Part shown: positions 1 to 9,195 of the stretch, in pieces
Layout: each line of letters starts with the position of its first letter
Numbering within the stretch: position 1 is the first letter of the stretch
DNA from: Sphacelaria rigidula
Lineage: Eukaryota; Phaeophyceae; Sphacelariales
Length of the DNA stretch: 21,943 bases
Direction: 5' to 3'
Assembly: GCA_964200075.2 (NCBI GenBank)
Contig: CAXNAA020000373.1
Location: 1 to 21,943, forward strand
Notes under the pieces: generated by a model
The model's input: only the letters and a program-made list of their open reading frames with translations
What the model was told of the DNA's origin: nothing
Database searches by the model: none
Program-made: the position numbers and the translations under genes

Positions 1-52
1 TTCTTCATCTTTCCAAGAAGAACGCGTTGCACACTGCTGTTTGTTTCATCCG

Positions 53-396
53 TCCGTGCACATCATCAACCACTCACGACACAACATACCCATGACTCAT
101 GGTGGACCACTCCCACACGGACACGGGCTAGGAAGTCTGTAAGCTGTAGGGTGTCCCACCATGAGCGACGAGCCCGGTGTGATCACAGGTCCTTCCTCCT
201 TCCACACCTTCTCACGACAAGCTACTCGTATTTCATCCGTGCACATCATCAACCACTCACGACACAACATACCAATGACTCATGGTTGACCACTCCCACA
301 CGGACACGGGCTAGGAAGTCTGTAAGCTGTAGGGTGTCCCACCATGAGCGACGAGCCCGGTGTGATCACAGGTCCTTTCTCCTTCCACACCTTCTC
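53..396. repeat. Two-copy direct repeat, about 161 bp each
   Basis: Positions 53-213 and 236-396 are nearly identical (period 183, only a few mismatches) and are separated by 22 bp. Open frames of about 80 codons run through both copies and simply reflect the duplication. The encoded residues resemble no family I know, so I treat this as a non-coding or decayed repeat. It lies directly beyond the truncated 3' side of the minus-strand LINE and could be part of another repeat. Confidence 0.85.
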
Positions 397-595
397 GCCT
401 GAGCAAGGTGCGCCGTCAATTGTGATATCGCGAGGAAGGCAAGCCTTCATAATAATCCAATGTATCTATCTGTGTTTATCTCTCACAAGGGGAAAGAACA
501 CTTCCCTCATCCCGCCAGTCCCCCACGCTGGCAAAGACAACAAGTTCGTTCACTTAGAGGAACAGCGCACCGCCTGAGCAAGGTGCGCCGTCAAT
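396..595. repeat. 25-bp direct repeat pair flanking 150 bp
   Basis: The same 25 bases (beginning cgcctgagcaagg) occur at 396-420 and 571-595 with no mismatch. The first copy abuts the end of the 161-bp repeat, and the second sits at the point where LINE similarity on the minus strand fades. The pair could be an unusually long target-site duplication around a 150-bp insert, or one more segmental duplication. I recognise nothing in the 150 bp between them. Confidence 0.75.
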
Positions 596-732
596 GTACT
601 ACTCACTCTTGATTGGTCGTCCAGACAGTCTCCACCCTCCTTTGAGGTGTCTGTACCGTCCTCTCATGTCCCCCGCTCGAGTATACTCCTTCAACTCTCT
701 GTATACACGTCCATATATTTGTCCACCCCAAC

Positions 733-1127
733 TTAGATCACCTCTTTCACCTTTTGGCATGCTGCTCGCAATGTGCGTGATGTCGGTTTATCTCGTGATG
801 GTCCCAGTCGCACCGTTGATCTCGCCCTTTCCCTTTCACTCCAAGCCTGTTCGAACTCCGTTCGGATGCCAGCACCCTCGAACCACCCCGGTATACGTGG
901 CTTTCGGGTCAGACGGGGTACCATCTTTTCAGCGGTACTCACGAGTGCATTGACAAAGTTTGTAGCCATTGAGCTAACTGTATCGCAAGTATACTCTGTT
1001 TGAGCTCGCTGATGATGAGCTGGGTGAGCTCCTTACGTTTGTCGGGATCAGATATTATACCCGTTTGTCGATCGGTGTACGCCCCCATTGGGATTCGTCG
1101 AGGTCTGTTTGTGTGCGAAGCGACCAA
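733..1127 (-). pseudogene. LINE linker between endonuclease and reverse transcriptase
   Basis: Two minus-strand frames, 1127-939 (SDPDKRKELTQLI) and 969-733 (RKPRIPGWFEG followed by an Arg/Glu/Ala-rich helix-like stretch), overlap and continue the endonuclease. The tryptophan-containing motif followed by a charged helical segment is typical of the region just before the reverse transcriptase in LINEs with APE endonucleases. The frame change between the two pieces marks another frameshift. No GPDG or YADD motif follows. Confidence 0.7.
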
Positions 1128-1991
1128 GGAGCCGCACTAAGGCGCACACAATGTTGTGGTCAGAGTCAGGTGGGTTGGGGGGTTGAAGATGGACGGTGAC
1201 ACTGCGAACAAACCTGCAGTGAACTTGCCGTGTGAGGATGCAGGTGATGCCTTTCTTGTCCGCGGGGCGATTCGCGTTGAACGTACGCGAGGTCTTTCCC
1301 TTGGGAGTGGAAATGAACGTGTTGACCAGGTCAAGCCTGTTGTCGCCTGCAAATTGTATTTGAGAGGTGCCGTTACTGTCGTTGGATCGGGAGTCCCGGC
1401 AGTATGCTCCCACAATTTTACGTTCCTCCTCGCCTCTTCGTACTCCAGTCCTTGCGTTAGCGCCTATAAAATAAATAGGTGATGGTTGTGGGGGATACGG
1501 TTCACAATGCTGTCTAACTCAGTCCAGAACACATCTCTCTCTTCTCTTGACTGTGGAGTGTCTGTAGGGGCATATGCAACTATAAACGTTACAGCATACT
1601 TCGTATAATTTACCCGCGTGGTTGAAAGTCATTGACATGAGGCGCTCGCTGATGATTGCCTGAGTCCACGTCGCCTTGCTGATGATCGAGTCCTTGACCG
1701 CCAACCCAACCCCATGTTGTCCAGCCCTTCCCTTGCCCCCCTCCACCCCGCAACAGAAGACACGATATCCCGCCGCATGAAATTCGGTTTGACCTGGCCT
1801 CCTCGTTTCCTGTAGTCCGATGACGTCACATCCGACTGCCTGATATTTTGCAGGACAACCTCCGCATGGCCAACTCCGTTCTTTCCCGTGAGGGACAGTG
1901 TACGGACGTTATACGTCGCCACTGTGAGTTCCCCAGTACGCGACCTACCTCTACCAGAACGCGACCTAGCTCTAGCCTCCTCTATATTCAC
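1048..1991 (-). pseudogene. APE-type endonuclease domain of the LINE, frameshifted
   Basis: The domain begins with ELTVATYNVRTL, the typical first strand with its Asn, in the frame 1991-1629. A one-base loss near 1848 moves the following GLQETRR motif, which holds the catalytic Glu (codon near 1809), into another frame. The next block, GVGLAVKDSII, lies in the frame 1746-1519. A further shift precedes a V-A-Y-A-P-T-D motif near 1565, and an in-frame TAG lies near 1455. The frame 1413-1048 carries the GDNRLDLVNTF block and the terminal catalytic SDHN (about 1164-1153). The usual Ile-Asp-Tyr triplet before ILTRQ reads Ile-Thr-Cys here. The domain cuts target DNA for target-primed reverse transcription in intact relatives; this copy is inactive. 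Confidence 0.88.
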
Positions 1992-2044
1992 ACGTCTTTT
2001 CTCTTTGCTCAGCTCTGCTTCTTGGTCTGTTTCGCCTCCTAATT

Positions 2045-2338
2045 TTACGGGAGAGCTTTTTCCTGCTCCGATTTTTCTTTGTCACGTCTATCATGATGCT
2101 TGAGGTGCTTGTTGGTCTCGCGGGGAGGGTGCAGCCTTCCCATCCCGCGTTGGCCGCTGTCTCCAGTCCGCCGAATCTGGTGCTTACTCACATGTCCCTC
2201 ATCTCCATTAACGTGCTTTCCGTGACAGTGTCTCAACGCCGGGTAAAAAACGGCAGCTGCGGGGTTCAATTTGGTTCCCGGTCTAGGGTAGAACTCCGAA
2301 GCTGTAGGATTGAGCCTGGACGTCAGCACTGTCTGCAT
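2045..2338 (-). pseudogene. LINE N-terminal frame with tandem PAM2-like motifs
   Basis: A 97-codon frame starts at an ATG (2338) with an in-frame TAG three codons upstream, so this looks like the true start. Residues 7-18 read SRLNPTASEFYP (2320-2285) and residues 22-33 read TKLNPAAAVFYP (2275-2240). Both fit the PAM2 pattern S/T-x-L-N-x-x-A-x-x-F-x-P, the short linear motif that binds the MLLE domain of cytoplasmic poly(A)-binding protein. The rest is hydrophilic and ends in a Lys/Glu-rich segment. The frame stops at 2045, and coding-like Glu/Lys/Arg-rich sequence continues in another frame into the endonuclease. A single ancestral ORF broken by a frameshift is therefore likely, though two separate ORFs are possible. 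The motif match is seen directly; PABP binding is inference. Confidence 0.75.
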
Positions 2339-3597
2339 GACCCACTACCTAGACTATGTGTTGCGTCACCACTGACACGAAACATAGGCAAGCCAGTAGG
2401 TCAACTTACCCTTTCTGACTTATTAGTTGTGTTGTCGATGGGTTAGCCTACCCCGACACAACCAAACCCAGTCGGATGGCGGTCGGGGGGAGGAAAGTCT
2501 CCTTAGTGCTCTACAAAAACACACTTCAGACAGTGTGAAACTATGCTGACAACACAAGAGGGGTCAGGCAGGCGGCAAAGACCACGAGAAGAGAGAACAG
2601 TACGTTCGTTGTGTCTATGCCATCTATGGTTGAATTGTCAGGACCAAAATGAAAATGCGGCTAGACAGCGAGGTAGACCATCTGTAGTTCACCAGTAGGG
2701 GGGAAACGTGACCATTTTGATAGTCGGGATTGGTCAGAGTGGTCACTCCGTTCCTCTCGGGCCTCGTTCCTGGCTCTTGATTTTCCACGGGAATGTTCCA
2801 AAAACACATGGTTGACTTGGTAAGCATTTCGGCTGTTCTGCAAATAGGCCGCCGCCCCCCTGTCGAACCCCCCCACCCCCCCCCCCCGGCGGCCGGACAC
2901 GAACACGAGCCCACAGGCGACGAAGGGAACGAACCCAGCAGTCATGTAGTGGAAGGATGTGAACTATACAAGGAGGAACAGGACTTGCTAAAGGGGGGAA
3001 ATACGGGACGTGAACGAAGGTGACATGAAATCGTTTGATGCATTAGACAGAGGGGAGAAAACGATGGCTATACCAGGAGATGGATGGTGGCCACAGACGG
3101 CGAAACAGGACGGGAATGAGATATGAAAAATATTTTTGTGTAATGTATGGAAGAAACGTAATGAACGCCGGGATGTTGAAGGTGGCTCTTTTAGGAGTAG
3201 GAGCGGTGCTCCGTCTCGAAGCTCCGTCTCGAAAGGGGTGCGTGGTCAATGGTCAAACGACTAAGGCAAGCAACAAATGAGTACGCCCCCCCCTCGCCCC
3301 ATGGCAACCCCCGGATGTCTGTGGACTGTCGGTCAGAGAACCTGTTCCGAAGCGACGCTCGCGGTCCAAGGTAGAAGGCGAGAGTAGTCTATCTGGATCA
3401 TGCATTATTTTTCGAGTGGAATTGATGCCGATTCAATAGACGTCCTTTTCTCGTCGTCTAAGAGTCGATAACACCCCCTACTGATGCCTTTGTGCTACCC
3501 TTGTGCTGGAAATATGAAACGAACCGTTTTGCTGGGCTCGATATCAATGTAACCCTTACAAGATTTGCGATTTTTTTGCCGCTTGCTCTTATGCCAG
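2339..3597. other. No recognisable gene; probable 5' intron or flank of GGPP synthase
   Basis: This stretch lies between the LINE start and the first GGPP synthase exon I can identify. It includes a C-rich run at 2868-2887 (twenty bases, one A). I looked on the plus strand for the missing N-terminal exon, expecting the P-G-K and R-x-K-x-I-x-A-F motifs of the family, and found no convincing match. The exon may lie further upstream or be too short or diverged to see. Confidence 0.5.
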
Positions 3598-3674
3598 GTG
3601 TGGTTGAACATTCCCGTGGATAAGATGGAGGCTATCAAGGAGGTCGTCGGTATGCTTCACAACGCCAGTTTACT
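3598..3674 (+). CDS. GGPS1: GGPP synthase exon A (first one found)
   Basis: The exon encodes [17 protein letters not shown] then GMLHNASL plus two bases of the next Leu. The acceptor is atgccag after a T-rich tract (3562-3592), and the donor is GTAAGG at 3675. Its residues are those that precede the first Asp-rich motif in the family. It starts on a complete codon, so the missing upstream exon must end in phase 0. Confidence 0.9.
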
Positions 3675-6600
3675 GTAAGGGCAAATTGCACACACACCAA
3701 GTTGAAGCACGCAGTGCTCCGGAGTTTCTCCCAGAAATGTAACACGTGTTGACAAGCTCGCCAACACTCGACGTGGCTCGCAGTCTTGTATAGTGGTACG
3801 TGTAACCCGGACCGTTTCACCTCCTGGCGACATGCAACCGAAACCGTGCGCCGTAGAGCAAGGCATTGTCCACCAACTCGACTAAACAGAGATCGTAAAG
3901 CGCAACTCTTGTCACATCAGTACCAGGATATATACCATGCAACGTCGTTCAGGTGGGATTTCAAGTTTATCGTACGGTGGCTAAAGCAAATCACTGGAAG
4001 GCGTTTGGTGTGGATCGTACGGTCACACCCGTATCCTGCTCTGTGATTCCGCTACTTGAGACTCGTCAGTTGCCGATTGACACGTCGCAGGTTGTATTTG
4101 GTAGCAGTTTGATCGCAAATCATCTGATGATTTTCACTGTAGGACAAGTCGTGTGTAAACTTCGGATAATATCCCATCGCAATAATGCAAGAGCAGACAA
4201 CCGCACTGTCGGGGATCATTTTGTCGTCGGCGTTCGCGTGATGCTGCCGCGTAGGGTGGACGATATCGAAGACAACTCAAAGCTGCGAAGAGGGGTACCT
4301 GTTGCGCACTCCATTTATGGCGTGCCATCCACGATCAACACGGCCAACTACGTGTACTTCCAGGTGGGGACAAGAAACACGAGGTTGCGTGCCTATTCTG
4401 TAGATACATGGACAGCGGAGTCATATTCCTTCCGTGAGAGACAAGGTGTCTGACTTCCACCCTGTAGTTATGGTTTTGATCAAGAGTGACCCGGGTGGGG
4501 GGCGGGACCACGAGCCCAGCCACCCCCCAACTGACCGTTCCACGTCAGCTAGCAGTGACATGTCAGTAACAAGACATAGATAGCGTGGCACATGGTCAGG
4601 GAATCAGGTGAGTTTACATGCGGTGGAACACGAGGGGACTTATTACCAGCACCAACCCCCAGCTTGGTGAAATGGGCTGTGGTTCAAGCTACTGCAAGAA
4701 ACTCAATACCGACATTATCCAGTTCCACATACAGTATCACGAAGGCTGTACAGGCTGGTTCATGGTGAACGCCTAGAATTCATTCCACCGTGTTTTCTCA
4801 CGCGGTTTATTGGAGTTGGTTAGACCCTGAAATTATGAGATGTCAAATATATTTCAATATATGTTTTTTTTTCTTCATTTCGCCAGATATCCGGGGTCCC
4901 GGGGGTCGCATGGTCTCATATGGTCTCGTGAGACCCCGGTTATCTGGCGACAGAAATAAATATTAAACCCTATCCATGTAAAGTTTTCAATATCGCATAG
5001 TACAATTGCGCGAAATATCACGGCCATATCCCAAAAAACCGCGAGAAAAATCGCGTTCATGTGAAGTCAAGGGTAAAATAATCTGCTGAACCTCCTAGTT
5101 ATGTAATTCGAGTACCAAACCGACTCTTTTATTGCTCGAGCTTGCACCGGCCGTCTGGAATCACTTTTCGAGTCACGTAACGGAACTTTGTACAAGCAAT
5201 CCTTGGACTACCCCAGACGCGTACAATTTTGTTCTGTTTCAAGGCATTCTGTACCCGCTGTGGGGGGCCTTCACGCCTGGACCCCCGAAGCCGGTAGAGA
5301 GCGGGTAAGCTTTGAAATATTCTTCGACGGTACTTCACTCATTTGGAGCCCACATCTACCAAAATACGAAGTTTGAGGATGATCGGACTTTTCTACGACA
5401 GGCATGAGGGAAACCGTCACGAGGCTTTCTGGGTCTTGATGCATTTTTCCAGGGGAAATCCGACGACGCCAAATCCCACATCATCGAAATAACTTGATCA
5501 TACCGACCGTTTTAAAATATGTTTTTTGCTTGAGGTTTCCTAGCTGGTGGCGGTTACTAAGGTTTGATCCATGATGAGATAGAGTGAAAATTGCACACCC
5601 TGTACAACGATGACTAACAACTGACTAAGTTAGTTGTTTGTCGACAAACTACCGGCTAGTTGTTTGGAAACAACTACTGTAGTTGCGCACGATTCTGAAC
5701 AGTTGATTGTTTGATAACTAGTTGCACACGATTCTGAACAGTAAGTTGTTTGAAAACAACTAATTGCACACGATTCTGAACAGTTGTTTGAGAAGCAACT
5801 ATCAACTATTGTAGATGTACAGGGTGCGAAAAATTGTGTCGGGGATGCACATTTTTTATTTTTGAATAATTTGAAGGCTCTTAATTGGCTAAGAGACATG
5901 TTCACTACAAGTGCCATAAATATAGCAGAGGACGCAGGGAAAATTCTTGCTATGCCAAACTGTTTGCTTGCACGTGGGGGTCACTATGATACCAAATCGG
6001 GTCAGTTTTGCGTTCTGTACCCAGTGGGGATTAGTTTCTGGGCATTCACGCTGAACCACCCTGTACGCATCAAACGGACCCACTTGATGAACCATACACT
6101 ACCTACAGTAGTGCCTTCATTGCATTTCGTATGAAACGACCAACATAATGCAACTAACGTCGAAAACTTTTCTCGCGTTTCATGATACGAGGATCAATAG
6201 GCGAGTGTGGCGGCAAGCTGAAACCGAGTGATTGACCATTTTTTGCACATTTTATGGTGTTTATACCAGATGATCGAAAACAAGGTGTCATATATGTGCA
6301 AAATCAACGGTACCGTTGTGTGTGTAGCTGACAATGTTGCCAACACCACGTACCCACTTTTTATTCGGACTACGAGTAGCATGACTGCGCTGTAAAATCG
6401 AGGTTGATGGGGTGACATTTACCCTCATTTTCGTGAGGCAACTTGGTAGGTCGGATCCGTACGGGGGACAACACGCATGAAGGAGTTGATAGCTCCACAA
6501 CCAAGAGGCAGTGCCGAGATCAGCTTCGACGGAATGGCTCCATCCCTAATTCGGTCGACACTGCGAATCATGCCTCGTTATCACGATGTTTCGAGCTCTG

Positions 6601-9146
6601 AACCCAATAAAAACGCTTTCATGCTGTGTCGTAACCTATTGAGATTCATATCGTTTGTCGGGTGCGAAGGGGAAGCGGGAACAACACACATCTGTTGTGG
6701 ATATGGTATGCTCGGGAAGCATGCGATAGTCGCAAAAATATCCAGCCCTCGTGCAACAACCCCAAGGCTGGCCCTTACTTAGCTGCCAACGTCACGCCTG
6801 CTTTGACGGCTCTCTGTCGAGTATGTTAGAAGTTGCGACAGCGCGCCTATGCTGCTGGGATAGCGCAAATTGCTGCCTTCTTACCGACCACTGACTGCTG
6901 CGCGAGAAAAAAATTACTGAAAATTAGTGTAGACGACTGTAGCAAAAATGACAACTATTAATATTACTGAGTATAGACGCCACTCGTCACAGACAACACC
7001 TCTGAGCTGCTGACGTGATCGAAAAACGGTGTTAGCCAATCTTTCAAGTCCCAATGGAGCGCCTAACAGGGGTGCACCACGAGCAGTAACAACGACACGA
7101 ACCAGCAGTCTATTGGGGTGTTGTAGCGCTCGTCACGAACGACGACAAAGAGTGTGCTGTTTGGGCAGTTATGTTGTACACTGTGTTTGACTGATGGGCA
7201 GGGTGGGATCGGTCTGTGCAGTACAAATATCATCTCGAGGGTACGTTGATCCACATTGGGGTCGTACGCCGAACTTTTGAGCGCAAATACTCGGCAGAAA
7301 ATGTCCCATATCGCCCACGTCCCACGTCTCGCTTGTTGGTCAAAAGAAGGGTGCTGCACCGTGTGGCGTTGCATATGGTTTGGACCAAGTGGCCGTGTGC
7401 AGGTCTGTCATCGTCGATTTCCTGTGAGGAAAAAACGGCAGGAGCATAACCTAACTTATACTTTTTTCGGCACAAAAAAACGACTTATTTGATGAAATTA
7501 CAGCAAAGGTGCTAGGCCCCCGTTTCCAATGGCAACTTGAAGAGGGTAGCCGACAGATTACTGTAATATATATATATATATATATACATATATATTGCAC
7601 CGTGCGGTGGGTATGCAGTGATCAGTCAGGAACGACAACTAAGACAAGAGAAAGATTTCACGACATTTACAGGAACGAAACTAATCTTAGCCATGTCGCC
7701 AATATAAGTGCCTATTTCAAGGTTCTATGAGTTTCCACCCTGTACGGGCTGGGCCGGCCTAGAGGCGGAATTGTAGTCCGCAGGCCTATTCGTCGGCCAA
7801 TATTCATAGCTGGACCCTAAAATTTGGTGTGGACAATGAAAAGGGCACAGTGGAGAAAATTATGTGTGGACTCAAGTTTTCTTTTTTCCATAAGTTGACG
7901 GCGTTTTACTGGTACCTGAAAACCGATGAATGCCTTTTACGCATGGAAAAAAAATTGGGTCCATGCGTTTTTTTAATCATTATGCCCTATTCATTGTCCA
8001 TATCAAGTTTTAGGGTCAAACTCTAAATATCGGCCGGCGAATGGGCAGTTTAGCAACCGGGTCGGTAGGAATTCAAAACAGTATTTTGCAGGCCACTTAC
8101 CGGCCCACGTTTGGTGTTTGTGTATTGAATTCTTGTGTGGGATCTCGCTGGGGCATAATGAACCAAAGAAGTGGGTCTGTGTTTTTTTTGTTTTACTTTT
8201 ATTCAGCATGCCTCTGTGGTTCTCCACGCCAAGTTTCAAGTCACAGTTCTAAAAAATGAGCTAAAGAATTGAGATAAGGCCCAAGAGCGATGTTCGTTTC
8301 CCCTCGAAACTCCCTAAAATATATATATATATATATATATATGAAAGAAGCTGTTTTATTTTATTTTATTATGCACTAGAGGTTCTTCATCATACGATAT
8401 CCTAGAGTTGTTAACTGGTTTGGCTCACCAGTTCACTGGTTGCAAAAAATTACAACTAGTTACAGTTATCAGTTGAAACTGGATAACAGGCGGCGAAGCC
8501 ACCCCGCGACTCCACCAGCGTTGCTTGGCAAGGCAACGCGGCGGAGTCGCGTAAACGGCTGGTTAATGTCGTTTTTGTCGACTCTTCCTCATGCTCCGGT
8601 ATCATATTTGACCAGCCACCACTGAACCCTTATCGCTTGGTGCCGACGTAAAGCAAAGCACACACAACAATGCTACGAAACGCAGTCTTGCTTAACATTC
8701 AAGATCCGTTCAATTAACAACTGTCCGTGCCCAATCCCTTTTATTTTTGAGAATATACTTGTATTGTCTGCGATATTCGTGTCTACGTCTAGGTGTGTGC
8801 GCTATGCGGTCATGTACTCGCCACTGTGACAGTTTCCCCACGGTCATTGTAGGAAAGTACTTCGGAAATATTGACTTGAGTATGACACATAAGTACACAT
8901 TACACTTTGGAGTATGACACATGTGTCGGGTGAAATAACTGGTTCAACTGGTTACGAAACCGATCACTTAACCAGTTGTACCAGTTAACTGTAACTGGCC
9001 AGTTAAAGTGGCAGCCAGTTCACAACTCTAATAAACGGTGAATCTCAGTGTAGATGAATTGAAGATTGTTGGCTAGGTTGACTCGTATATCCATGCTGCA
9101 AAACAGGATGAATACGCTGGCCATTTTCCCAGGAATGCCTTCTGTC

Positions 9147-9195
<49 letters not shown>

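Larger units (their letters stand above)
594..2338 (-). mobile_element. Decayed, 3'-truncated non-LTR retrotransposon (LINE)
   Basis: Read on the minus strand, the element runs in the order: N-terminal frame with two PAM2-like motifs (2338-2240), a basic Lys/Arg-rich stretch (about 2120-1940), an APE-type endonuclease (about 1960-1150), and a linker rich in Arg, Glu and Ala (about 1127-733) of the kind that precedes reverse transcriptase. No reverse transcriptase is present: similarity fades near 600, so the copy is 3'-truncated or interrupted. Recognisable pieces are scattered over different reading frames (for example frames ending at 2045, 1629, 1519, 1048, 939 and 733), so it cannot encode a working protein. 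It lies upstream of, and opposite in strand to, the GGPP synthase exons. The clade cannot be fixed without the reverse transcriptase. Confidence 0.85.

Noticed and set aside
151-577. Plus-strand frames of about 80 codons in the 5' repeats
   Set aside because: The same residues recur because the DNA is duplicated; no protein family is recognised.
3466-3520. Candidate missing GGPP synthase exon containing T-D-A-F
   Set aside because: The expected P-G-K and R-x-K motifs are absent upstream of it in that frame, and no donor follows in the right phase.
5680-5800. CRISPR-like array
   Set aside because: The repeats are imperfect, spacers are too short and not unique, and the DNA is eukaryotic and intronic.
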